Below are positions 10,312 through 17,554 of a stretch of DNA of 64,000 nucleotides, piece by piece. The first letter of the stretch is position 1, and the number at the start of each line of letters is the position of its first letter. The translations under genes were made by a program, and so were the position numbers. The stretch lies in the NCBI RefSeq assembly GCF_013812825.1, contig NZ_JACCSU010000045.1:83740-147739 (forward strand), in the 5' to 3' direction. This DNA comes from Sphingomonas sp. Its GTDB lineage: Bacteria; Pseudomonadota; Alphaproteobacteria; Sphingomonadales; Sphingomonadaceae. Below the pieces are notes generated by a model. The model had not been told where the DNA came from, ran no database searches, and saw only the letters and a list, made by a program, of their open reading frames with translations.

Positions 10312-10734
10312 TCATTCCCCGGCGAGATGCACGATGATCTGTCGCGGCGACGGCTCGCGGCGGTGTTCGAACAGATAAATGCCTTGCCAGGTGCCGAGCA
10401 TCATCCGGCCGGACTGGACCGGGATCGCCAGCTGGGTCTGGGTGAGCGCCGCGCGCAGGTGCGCCGGCATGTCGTCCGGCCCCTCGTCGTTGTGGGCATA
10501 GGCCGACGGATTTTCGGGCGCGATCCGCGCGAAATAGGCTTCGAGGTCGCTGCGCGCCGCCAGCGCCGCATTCTCCTGGATGAGCAGGGAGGCCGAGGTA
10601 TGGCGGCAGAACAGGGTCAGCAGCCCATCGCCGATCTCCTGCGTCGAAAGCCAGGCCGCGACCTTCGGCGTGATCTCGTAGAGTCCCTGTCCCTGAGCCT
10701 CGACGGTGATGGTCCCGAGCGAATGGCGCAGCAT
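10312..10734 (-). CDS. YjbQ family (UPF0047) protein
   Basis: A 140-residue single-domain protein with the YjbQ signature: LLTLFCRHTSASLLIQENA near the middle, HNDEGPDDMPAHLRAALT next, and GTWQGIYLFEHR near the end. The conserved His and Asp residues of these blocks form a metal site in solved homologues. E. coli YjbQ has a weak thiamine-phosphate synthase activity, but the true function is unsettled. It is followed on the same strand by the YbaK gene. The start follows a GGGCGGA sequence. Confidence 0.9.
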   Translation of the reverse strand: MLRHSLGTITVEAQGQGLYEITPKVAAWLSTQEIGDGLLTLFCRHTSASLLIQENAALAARSDLEAYFARIAPENPSAYAHNDEGPDDMPAHLRAALTQTQLAIPVQSGRMMLGTWQGIYLFEHRREPSPRQIIVHLAGE

Positions 10735-10905
10735 TCCGCCCGACTAGTCCAATGTCGCAGGCAGGGCCAGCGGCTCGAATCCGGGGAAACGCACAGCCGA
10801 GTCGTGATCGCAACGACCGGACAGACGGCCGCCGCTTCGATCAGGAGCGAGGCATGCACGCCAGCGCACAACCGACGCCAGGCAGGCGGGCAGCAGGACG
10901 CACGA

Positions 10906-10931
10906 AAGCGTCCGCTGATTCGCGGACGCTT
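10906..10931. other. Perfect 10-bp inverted repeat (hairpin)
   Basis: AAGCGTCCGC, a six-base loop and GCGGACGCTT form a perfect stem. Only a short T run follows it on the minus strand, so it is a weak terminator candidate. It stands between the Trp-rich micro-ORF and yjbQ. The rest of 10735-10905 shows no convincing gene. Confidence 0.5.
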
Positions 10932-10960
10932 CGTCTATCACCTTGAAAAATCAGCGTGAA

Positions 10961-10979
10961 AGGGGCGACAAGCGCCCCT
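10961..10979 (-). terminator. Hairpin directly downstream of the Trp-rich micro-ORF
   Basis: AGGGGCG and CGCCCCT form a seven-base-pair stem with a five-base loop, starting ten bases after the micro-ORF stop. On the minus strand it is followed by TTTCACGCTGATTTTTC, which is T-rich but broken. It probably ends the micro-ORF transcript or reduces readthrough into yjbQ. Confidence 0.55.
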
Positions 10980-10988
10980 CGGTCGCGC

Positions 10989-11072
10989 TTAGCCGCTGGC
11001 TCCGGTGCTGCTCTCTCCGCTGCCCCACCACCAGGACCACCAGCCACCACGAGTGGGCTTTTGCTTGGTCAT
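10989..11072 (-). CDS. Trp-rich 27-residue micro-ORF
   Basis: ATG to TAA encodes 27 residues with five Trp in six positions (GGWWSWWWGSGESS), after a basic start MTKQKPTR and before a Gly/Ser tail. A GGGG ribosome-binding sequence lies about ten bases upstream of the ATG. A hairpin follows the stop, and a CtrA-like palindrome stands about 65 bases upstream, so it looks like a self-contained transcription unit. Trp clusters also occur in trp-operon leader peptides (such as trpL of Sinorhizobium), but no trp gene follows. I do not recognise the family. An overlapping ATG six bases upstream opens another frame that is less convincing. Confidence 0.45.
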   Translation of the reverse strand: MTKQKPTRGGWWSWWWGSGESSTGASG

Positions 11073-11138
11073 CGAACATCCCCTTTTTGCACGACTGCCC
11101 CAGATGACAGTTGAGGGGATATTAACCTTAAAAAACGT

Positions 11139-11157
11139 GGTTAGCAATCGATTAACC
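11139..11157 (-). promoter_or_regulatory. CtrA-like palindromic box
   Basis: GGTTAGCAATCGATTAACC has TTA-type half-sites separated by seven bases (TTAG-N7-TTAACC on plus, TTAA-N7-CTAACC on minus), close to the CtrA consensus TTAA-N7-TTAA. Nearby AT-rich TTAACCTTAAAA (11122-11133) adds another half-site. It lies 67 bases before the Trp-rich micro-ORF. From 11158 to 11311 I see nothing further. Confidence 0.4.
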
Positions 11158-11311
11158 AAGCCGCCGCGGCGTCAGCCTCCAATCAAAGTGAAGCACGTGC
11201 CCAGCGCAGCGGCGAGCTAGCGACCGTGACTTATCGATCGGTGAGATCAGGGCGGCCGGTACTGCGGCCACAGATTGGATTAGGGGCTGGCTCGAAGGCC
11301 GCCCCGCGACG

Positions 11312-13618
11312 TCAGGCGACTCGCGAGTGCCGCGACGAGGACAGGCGCCTCAGCAGGCTCTCCAGGCTCATCGGCCGGCCAATGACGAAGCCTTGCCCCA
11401 CATCGCAACCCATTTCGACCAGTGCGTCCAGCACCAAATGGCTCTCGACTCCTTCGGCGACAACCTTGCGCCCGAGCGAATGGGCAAGAGCGATCGTGGA
11501 TTGGACCATGACCTGGTCGCTGCGGTTGTCGAGCATGGCCTTCACGAAGCTTTGGTCGATCTTGATCTCGCTTGCTGGAATCTTCTTCAGATAGTCGAGT
11601 GTGGAAAGCCCGGTGCCATAATCATCGATCGAAATCTTCACTCCGAACTCGCGCAGCGCGGCGAGCATGTCGAACGCCGACTCCCGGCCGGCGAGGGCGG
11701 CAGTTTCGGTGAGCTCGAGGGTCAGCAGTTCCGGCGGCAAGTCGTGACGGGCAAGCATCGCCTGCAGGCGAAGGACGAAACCCTTGTCGGCCAGCAGGCG
11801 CGCGGAGAGGTTCACCGCCATCCCGAAGCCGCGCTGCTTGCGGTTTACGGCCGCGGCGGCGCCGATCGCCTGGTCGAGCACAAAGTCGGTGAGCTTGCCA
11901 ATGCGGTCGTGCTGCTCGGCGGCAGTGATGAACTCTGCGGCTGAAATCGGTCCCTTCTCCGGGTGAGTCCAGCGAGCGAGCGCTTCGGCGCCGACGACCT
12001 TGCGCGTCTTCAGGTCGAGCTTGGGCTGGTAGGCTACCCACACCTCGCCTTTGTCCACGGCGCTGTCGAGCTGGCTCAGCATCGACAGCTTCCACGACGC
12101 GTCAGCGAGCATTTCCGGATCGTGATACTTCCACTTCAGGCCGTCGTGGGCCGCTTCCTCGGCGGCGACCAAGGCGCACGCCAGCCGATTCGACAGGGAT
12201 CGGCCGCTGCCGATCTCGACGCCGAAGCTGATGGACAGGTCGACCTGTTGAGCGCCGACGCGCGCCGGGTTGCGCAACAAGGCGTTCAGCGCCTCGATGT
12301 GATTTCCGAACGGCAGTCGCGCTTCCTCGAACCAGGCGAAAATTCCCCCATCGCCCTGATAGAGAGTCCGGTCAGGCGCGCCGACCCTGAGCCGGGAGAC
12401 AATCTGTTCGACCAGCTGCCGTTCCTGCTCCGCCGGAAGGGCCGCGACGATTTCTTCGTAATTCAAGACGCGGGCAGCGATTAGCGCCTGATTCCTTCCC
12501 TCCCGGTTCGACCGAAGCGCGCTCAAATTGGGAAGCCCCGAAATGGCGTGGACCAGACCCCGGCTGCGAATGCTCCGCCGCCCCAGGACTGCCCACACCG
12601 CCAGGATCACGAACAAGGCCGGGGTCACATCGACGAAAATCAAGTAGGCTTCGAGGCCGACCGGCGCGAGCAGCAGGGCGACGGTCGCTGCGCCCAGGTC
12701 CCAGTTGTGGCTGCGCCGCCGCTGCCGAAACAGCACCAGCGCGACAAGCGCGATCGCCAGCAGGAATGGGGGAACCCAGCCAAGGTAGACCGGCTTGCCC
12801 TGCTTCAGGGTCTCGGCGCCGAGGATCTGGATGTACACCCCGCCCATTTGTCCGACGCCGGGAATGAAATATTGATCCCCGATGGCCTTGGTGTCGGTGC
12901 CGATGACCACGTCCTTGCCTTTGACCAGACGCGGGTCGAATCGGCCGGCAAGTACCTTGTCGGCGGCGATCTGGGGAATGCTCGTCGGCTTGACGGAATA
13001 GTCGACGATGAACTCGCCAGTGCTGCCCTCGTGGCCGGCGAGGCTCGCCGCGAATGACGGCAGGCGCTTGCCCCCGACATCGACTGAATAAGGCAGGCGC
13101 CACACTGCGTTCTGATAATTGTAGGTGACGTTGATCGAGGCGAGCTGCGCGCCATTGCCGAACATTCCAAGCGGGCCAGGGCTCGATTGCACCATCCCGC
13201 TTGGCCCGGACTGAGCGCGAACCGGGAGGACCGTTCGTCCCGACCGGCGGATCGCCTCGGAAAGCATCCGGTCGTCCTGCGGATTGCTCCGAGTCTCGAC
13301 CAGTATGTCGAAGAAGATGCGTTTGGCCCCCGCCTCGGTGAGCCGATCGATCATCTCGGCATGCTGGCGCCTCGGCCAAGGCCAGCGGCCGACGGTCTGA
13401 AGCGCCCGATCGTCGATGGTCACGAGCACGATATCGCCGCTCGCCGAGTGGGGGTGAAAGTTGTTGCGGCTCTTGCGAAGCCCGTCTTCGGCCAGCTCGC
13501 CGAAGCCAATGACGCCGAAGATCAATCCGACCACTGCAGTCCACAGCAGCAGCCCGAATGGCGATGGCCCCGAATTCTGTTTCTTTCGCGACGGCACCGG
13601 CGCCCGTTCCCTTCCCAC
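11312..13618 (-). CDS. CHASE2 - degenerate GGDEF - EAL c-di-GMP phosphodiesterase, membrane bound
   Basis: The 768-residue protein has an N-terminal membrane anchor, a periplasmic CHASE2 sensor (IVLVTIDDRALQTVGRWPWPR, ending near VVIGTDTKAIGDQY), about three membrane helices near 290-355, a GGDEF-like domain and an EAL domain. The GGDEF signature reads QGDGGIFAW and should not synthesise c-di-GMP. The EAL domain keeps its main motifs: EALARW, NLSAR, ELTETAA, SIDDYGTG, KIDQSFV and EGVES, so hydrolysis of c-di-GMP is plausible. The gene sits inside the split transhydrogenase locus on the opposite strand and shares a divergent upstream region with pntA2. The CHASE2 ligand is unknown. Confidence 0.93.
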   Translation of the reverse strand: MGRERAPVPSRKKQNSGPSPFGLLLWTAVVGLIFGVIGFGELAEDGLRKSRNNFHPHSASGDIVLVTIDDRALQTVGRWPWPRRQHAEMIDRLTEAGAKRIFFDILVETRSNPQDDRMLSEAIRRSGRTVLPVRAQSGPSGMVQSSPGPLGMFGNGAQLASINVTYNYQNAVWRLPYSVDVGGKRLPSFAASLAGHEGSTGEFIVDYSVKPTSIPQIAADKVLAGRFDPRLVKGKDVVIGTDTKAIGDQYFIPGVGQMGGVYIQILGAETLKQGKPVYLGWVPPFLLAIALVALVLFRQRRRSHNWDLGAATVALLLAPVGLEAYLIFVDVTPALFVILAVWAVLGRRSIRSRGLVHAISGLPNLSALRSNREGRNQALIAARVLNYEEIVAALPAEQERQLVEQIVSRLRVGAPDRTLYQGDGGIFAWFEEARLPFGNHIEALNALLRNPARVGAQQVDLSISFGVEIGSGRSLSNRLACALVAAEEAAHDGLKWKYHDPEMLADASWKLSMLSQLDSAVDKGEVWVAYQPKLDLKTRKVVGAEALARWTHPEKGPISAAEFITAAEQHDRIGKLTDFVLDQAIGAAAAVNRKQRGFGMAVNLSARLLADKGFVLRLQAMLARHDLPPELLTLELTETAALAGRESAFDMLAALREFGVKISIDDYGTGLSTLDYLKKIPASEIKIDQSFVKAMLDNRSDQVMVQSTIALAHSLGRKVVAEGVESHLVLDALVEMGCDVGQGFVIGRPMSLESLLRRLSSSRHSRVA

Positions 13619-13788
13619 TGCGTCGCTCCACCTGATGCCGTGAAAAGGTTATCAAATCGGAAACCGCTTTTGGGTTAATCGCACTGTGCGCCGCTGGATT
13701 TTCGCCCTCTCGACAGCGTTCACCGGAGCCGCCACAAAGCGCCGCTGGTCAGCGTGCGCTCCATGCTGACGAGATAAAGGGAGGGCCA

Positions 13789-14079
13789 ATGGATTTCGTC
13801 GCGATCCTGTCGATCTTCGTCCTCGCCTGCTTCGTCGGCTATTTTGTCGTCTGGTCGGTGACCCCGGCGCTTCACACGCCCTTGATGTCGGTGACCAACG
13901 CGATCTCCTCGGTAATCGTCGTCGGGGCGCTGATCGCCGCGGCCGCGGCTGGGAGCCCGACCGCGAAATGGCTCGGCCTGGTGGCCGTCGCTTTGGCATC
14001 GGTGAATATCTTCGGCGGCTTTGCGGTCACGGCGCGAATGCTGGCGATGTACAAGAAGAAGGAGCGCCGCGATGCATGA
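13789..14079 (+). CDS. NAD(P) transhydrogenase subunit alpha part 2
   Basis: A 96-residue membrane subunit (PntA2/PntAB) with about three helices: AILSIFVLACFVGYFVVWSVTP, SSVIVVGALIAAAAAG and LVAVALASVNIFGGFAVTARML. The block WSVTPALHTPLMSVTNAISS is diagnostic and faces the proton channel built with PntB. AAAGGGAGG precedes the ATG. The pntB ATG lies inside the last codons of this gene (eight-base overlap), so the pair must be translated together. In the usual layout it follows pntA directly; here 4 kb intervenes. Confidence 0.95.
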   Translation: MDFVAILSIFVLACFVGYFVVWSVTPALHTPLMSVTNAISSVIVVGALIAAAAAGSPTAKWLGLVAVALASVNIFGGFAVTARMLAMYKKKERRDA

Positions 14080-15481
14080 GGTGGCGGCCGTGCCGGACTG
14101 GGTGCTGCTCGCCTATCTGATCGCCGGAGTCTGCTTCATCCTGGCGCTGCGCGGCCTGTCGCACCCGGAAACCAGCCGCCGCGGCAATCGCGCCGGGATG
14201 GTCGGCATGGCCATCGCCGTCGTCACCACGCTCGCCATCCACGAGATCGGCTCGATCGCCGAGATCGCAGCGGCGATCGCGATTGGCGGCGCGATCGGCC
14301 TCGTCACCGCTCGGCGGATCCAGATGACCGCGATGCCGCAGCTGGTCGCGGCGTTCCACAGCCTGGTCGGAATGGCCGCGGTGCTGGTCGGGGCGGCGGC
14401 GTTCCTCAATCCCACCGCGTTCGACATCACCGACGCGGCCGGTGCGATCCTGCCGGTCAGCCGGGTCGAAATGGGGCTTGGGGTGGCGATCGGCGCGATC
14501 ACCTTCTCGGGCTCGGTGATCGCCTTCCTCAAGCTGAACGGCAACATGTCGGGAGCGCCGATCCTGCTTCCCGGCCGCCATGTGATCAACCTCGGCACGC
14601 TCGCCGCGATCGTCGGCCTGATCGCTTATTTCACGCAGGACCAAGCCCCGTGGATCTTCTGGACCGTGACCGCGCTCGCCTTCGCCATCGGCTTTCTGCT
14701 GATCATCCCGATCGGCGGCGCCGACATGCCGGTCGTGATCTCGATGCTCAACAGCTACTCGGGCTGGTCGGCGGCGGCGATGGGCTTCACGCTCCACAAC
14801 AGCGCGATGATCATCACCGGCGCGCTGGTCGGAAGCTCGGGCGCGATCCTTTCCTACATCATGTGCCGGGCGATGAACCGAAGCTTCATCTCGGTGATCG
14901 CCGGCGGCTTCGGCGCGGTCACCAGCGGCGGCGATGCCGCGGCGATCGACCGGCCGTGGAAGCGCGGCTCGGCCGAGGACGCGGCGTTCCTTCTCAAGCA
15001 GGCCGAGCAGGTGATCATCGTTCCCGGCTACGGAATGGCGGTGTCGCAGGCCCAGCATACGCTGCGCGAGATGGCCGATCTGCTCAAGGAAGCAGGCGTG
15101 CGGGTCAAATATGCGATCCACCCGGTCGCAGGGCGAATGCCCGGGCACATGAACGTGCTGCTGGCCGAGGCCAACGTGCCCTATGACGAAGTCTTCGAGC
15201 TCGAGGACATCAACAGCGAATTCGCGCAGACCGACGTCGCGTTCGTGATCGGCGCCAACGACGTTACCAACCCGGCCGCCAAGACCGACAAGAGCTCGCC
15301 GATCTACGGGATGCCGGTGCTCGATGTCGAAAAGGCGCGCACCGTGCTGTTCGTCAAACGGTCGATGGGCGGCGTCGGCTACGCCGGCGTCGACAACGAA
15401 CTGTTTTATCGCGACAACACCATGATGCTGCTCGCCGACGCCAAGAAGATGGTAGAGGAGATCGTCAAAGCGCTCGCCTAG
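14072..15481 (+). CDS. pntB: NAD(P) transhydrogenase subunit beta
   Basis: A 469-residue subunit with an N-terminal membrane domain II of about eight or nine helices and a C-terminal NADP(H)-binding domain III. The membrane part contains the FHSLVGMAAVLVG block with its conserved His, and ISMLNSYSGWSAAAMGFTLHN. Domain III shows VIIVPGYGMAVSQAQH, VKYAIHPVAGRMPGHMNVLLAEA and FVIGANDVTNPAA, which bind NADP(H). The start ATGCATGA overlaps the pntA2 stop; the longer ORF in the track is not needed. Transhydrogenation in the membrane supplies NADPH using the proton gradient. Confidence 0.97.
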   Translation: MHEVAAVPDWVLLAYLIAGVCFILALRGLSHPETSRRGNRAGMVGMAIAVVTTLAIHEIGSIAEIAAAIAIGGAIGLVTARRIQMTAMPQLVAAFHSLVGMAAVLVGAAAFLNPTAFDITDAAGAILPVSRVEMGLGVAIGAITFSGSVIAFLKLNGNMSGAPILLPGRHVINLGTLAAIVGLIAYFTQDQAPWIFWTVTALAFAIGFLLIIPIGGADMPVVISMLNSYSGWSAAAMGFTLHNSAMIITGALVGSSGAILSYIMCRAMNRSFISVIAGGFGAVTSGGDAAAIDRPWKRGSAEDAAFLLKQAEQVIIVPGYGMAVSQAQHTLREMADLLKEAGVRVKYAIHPVAGRMPGHMNVLLAEANVPYDEVFELEDINSEFAQTDVAFVIGANDVTNPAAKTDKSSPIYGMPVLDVEKARTVLFVKRSMGGVGYAGVDNELFYRDNTMMLLADAKKMVEEIVKALA

Positions 15482-15611
15482 CCGAGCGAGTGCTTTTACG
15501 ATCTCGTGAAGAACCTCGCCTGATTCGGAAGGTCTTCGAGGAATTCGCACCTGGGTTAGAGCCCCCAGCCGGTCACCCGGTTGAGGGTGGACTGGAAAGG
15601 GGCTGCAAAGA

Positions 15612-16328
15612 GTGCGCAAGCTTGGCATCGTCGGGGGCACCAGCTGGTCCTCCACCGCGCTCTACTACGAGCATATCAACCGCGGCGTCGCCCAGCGGCT
15701 CGGGGCACTCCACAGCGCCCGGCTGGCGATCGAGAGCCTCGACCTCGCGCCGGTTGCCAAGATGGAGCTGTCGGACGACTGGGACGGGGTCGCCGCGGTC
15801 CTCACCCAAGCGGCCAAGAAATTGAAGGCGTCGGGCGCCGAAGGGCTGCTGCTGGCGTCCAACACCTCCCACAAGGTCTTTGACCGGGTGAAAGCCGCGG
15901 TGCGCCTGCCGATGCTGCATATCGGCGAGGCGACCGCCGAGCGGCTGGTCGCCGACAAACGCACCCGGGTCGCCCTGATCGGCACCCGCTTCACGATGAC
16001 CGAGGGCTACATCCGCGACCGGCTCGAAGTGCGCGGGATCAGCCTCGCGCCGGTCCGCGCCGACTGGATGCGCGAGGTCGACCGGATCATCTTCGACGAG
16101 CTCGCCGCGGGCCGAGTCACCCGCGACAGCCAGCGCAAGCTGAAGAGCCTGATCACCGAGCTCGCCAAGCAGAAGGTCCAGGCGGTCGTGCTCGGCTGCA
16201 CCGAGCTGGTGCTCGCCGTCGACGTGCGGGCCAACGTGATCCCGGTCTACGACACCACGGCGATCCACGCCCGCGCCGCCGTCGACTGGATGCTCGAGGA
16301 CGAGGAGCAGGCGAGGGCGGCGGCGTAA
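15612..16328 (+). CDS. Aspartate/glutamate racemase family protein (YgeA-like)
   Basis: The 238-residue protein starts with GTG and the family signature LGIVGGTSWSSTALYYEHIN. Racemases of this family use a residue in each half: the second-half Cys is present in VVLGCTELVLAV, while the first-half position, often Cys or Thr, is Ser here (LLASNTSHK). HIGEATAERL, ALIGTRFTMTEGYIRDRL and PVYDTTAIHA follow the E. coli YgeA pattern. YgeA has broad amino-acid racemase activity, so the substrate cannot be fixed. It lies 130 bases after pntB on the same strand; a ribosome-binding GGAAAGGGG is close upstream. Confidence 0.88.
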   Translation: MRKLGIVGGTSWSSTALYYEHINRGVAQRLGALHSARLAIESLDLAPVAKMELSDDWDGVAAVLTQAAKKLKASGAEGLLLASNTSHKVFDRVKAAVRLPMLHIGEATAERLVADKRTRVALIGTRFTMTEGYIRDRLEVRGISLAPVRADWMREVDRIIFDELAAGRVTRDSQRKLKSLITELAKQKVQAVVLGCTELVLAVDVRANVIPVYDTTAIHARAAVDWMLEDEEQARAAA

Positions 16329-16383
16329 TTGTCGCCGAAGGAGCGAAAATGACCTCGCCGGGAACGGTCGCGCCTGACGATAG

Positions 16384-16415
16384 CTAATGTCCGCAATGGG
16401 TGGAAAGCGGACACT
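16384..16415. repeat. Palindromic intergenic repeat, copy A
   Basis: CTAATGTCCGCAATGGGTGG followed by AAAGCGGACACT. TGTCCGC and GCGGACA form the stem. The same unit recurs at 16669, 16706 and 19303 in this window, always at a gene end or between genes. It resembles short REP-like palindromes I associate with sphingomonad genomes. Confidence 0.8.
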
Positions 16416-16421
16416 ACGGTC

Positions 16422-16626
16422 CTACTCCACTCCGTTTGCACCTGTGCTGCTTAGCTCCTTTCGAACGCGCTCGTCGCAGTCTGCCTCATTATAAGCTCGA
16501 AGCCACTCATCGTAGGCTTCAGAAGCCTCAGGCGGGCTGCTATCGACATATTGCTGGAAGCTCGGGCTGACCGCACGCCGCCAGCAGCAACAGCACTGCT
16601 GCAGATACCTGACGACTAGGCCGCAT
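16422..16626 (-). pseudogene. Small lipoprotein gene broken by a one-base frameshift
   Basis: From ATG at 16626 the frame encodes MRPSRQVSAAVLLLLAACGQ, a textbook lipoprotein signal with LAAC lipobox, then stops after 27 residues. One base shift near the GGTCAGCCCGAG sequence restores a sensible frame, FQQYVDSSPPEASEAYDEWL and onward through CDERVRKELSS, ending with TAG at 16422. The span of 205 bases is one more than a multiple of three, which fits a single-base insertion. The repaired product would be 67 residues. It lies between repeat copies A and B. A sequencing error would look the same. Confidence 0.5.
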
Positions 16627-16668
16627 TTCGTTCTTCTACCTCGAAAAAGGTGCGAAGCCTAACCTCGC

Positions 16669-16700
16669 CTAATGAGCGCAATGGGTGGAAAGCAGACCTA
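16669..16700. repeat. Palindromic intergenic repeat, copy B
   Basis: CTAATGAGCGCAATGGGTGG followed by AAAGCAGACCTA is a diverged copy of the unit at 16384. It lies five bases before copy C, in the same orientation. Confidence 0.75.
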
Positions 16701-16705
16701 AGCGG

Positions 16706-16735
16706 CTAATGTCTGGAATGGGTGGAAAGCGGACG
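16706..16735. repeat. Palindromic intergenic repeat, copy C (inside the LytTR gene end)
   Basis: CTAATGTCTGGAATGGGTGG followed by AAAGCGGACG. Read on the minus strand it supplies the final codons and TAG stop of the response regulator gene. This is the only copy in the window that is translated. Confidence 0.75.
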
Positions 16736-17554
16736 TTTGGCCGAGAATCTGGAATGGGCCTGGCGGCTACCCTCTTTGAGTCCCCTTACAAGCGGCTCAA
16801 ACGACTTGCTTACGCGAAGATCGGTCCCGGTCCTCAAACGAACCTTCAGCGCTCCCCACCGGGTCCGAGTCATCGATTCGATTCTGTCGGTGTTTACGAC
16901 TGCCGACCGGTGGATGCGCATGAACCCAAGCTCGCTCAATCGCTGTGCTACGGCGCTGATCGACAACCGCTCCAAGTAGGACTCTTCGCCGGAATGAATA
17001 CGCACGCATTCTCCTTCTGCGGATATCCAATCAATCTTCGACACGTTGAGGCGCATCAACTTAGATCCTTTCCGTAACCATAGGTGCGGCTCATCCGCGA
17101 CGTTGGCGCGCAGTCGCCTGAGTGCGTGAAGTTGCTCGGCGACCTCGTTCAAACGCCGGCGCGCCTGCCGATTTTCCACGGCTTCTCGGGCGCGCTCCAC
17201 CGCGCGATCCAACCTGCTCAACCTGACGGGCTTCCTCAGGAAATCGATCGCACCCGAGTCGAACGCCTGGACAGCACGCTCCGAGTGAGCCGTCACAAAC
17301 ACGAGCACCGGCGCCTCATCGGCATCGGACCAGTGCAGACGGGAAAGAGCCTCAACCACATCGAATCCATCGAGTTTTGGCATCTCGATATCGAGCAACA
17401 GCAGGTCGGCGCCGCCTGTGAAGCGGGCCAGCATGTCCTCGCCGCTGAGAAACGTCTGAACGACCTCGACCCCGGGTAGCGCCTCCAGCATTCGCCCCAG
17501 CCGGTCCACTGCAAGTGGCTCGTCGTCGCAGATGATGGTCCTCAGTGTCTTCAT
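16706..17554 (-). CDS. LytTR-family response regulator
   Basis: Residues 1-125 are a CheY-like receiver with the acidic pair ICDDEP, the phosphoacceptor Asp in LLLLDIEMP, and the Thr and Lys of VTAHS and FLRKPV. Residues about 150-265 are a LytTR DNA-binding domain (LRKGSKLMRLNVSKIDWISA ... MRIHRSAVVNTDRIESM). The start codon overlaps the stop of the sensor kinase (ATGA), so the two form an operon. The last dozen or so codons, FSAKRPLSTHSRH and the stop, are encoded by the palindromic repeat copy C, so the native C-terminus has been replaced by repeat sequence. Its target genes are unknown. Confidence 0.93.
   Translation of the reverse strand: MKTLRTIICDDEPLAVDRLGRMLEALPGVEVVQTFLSGEDMLARFTGGADLLLLDIEMPKLDGFDVVEALSRLHWSDADEAPVLVFVTAHSERAVQAFDSGAIDFLRKPVRLSRLDRAVERAREAVENRQARRRLNEVAEQLHALRRLRANVADEPHLWLRKGSKLMRLNVSKIDWISAEGECVRIHSGEESYLERLSISAVAQRLSELGFMRIHRSAVVNTDRIESMTRTRWGALKVRLRTGTDLRVSKSFEPLVRGLKEGSRQAHSRFSAKRPLSTHSRH

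Noticed and set aside
10770-10790. GCTCGAATCC in the yjbQ upstream region, resembling a T-loop
   Set aside because: The flanking bases do not form a T-stem and no cloverleaf is possible.
10744-10941. A 65-codon minus-strand ORF ending ten bases before yjbQ
   Set aside because: It would start inside the region of the 10906-10931 hairpin with GTG and no good ribosome-binding site; composition is not convincing, although the tail AVRFPGFEPLALPATLD looks somewhat protein-like.
14027-15655. A 542-codon minus-strand ORF opposite pntB
   Set aside because: It is a His/Arg/Asp-rich shadow of the well-conserved pntB frame, typical of high-G+C DNA, with no domain-like features.
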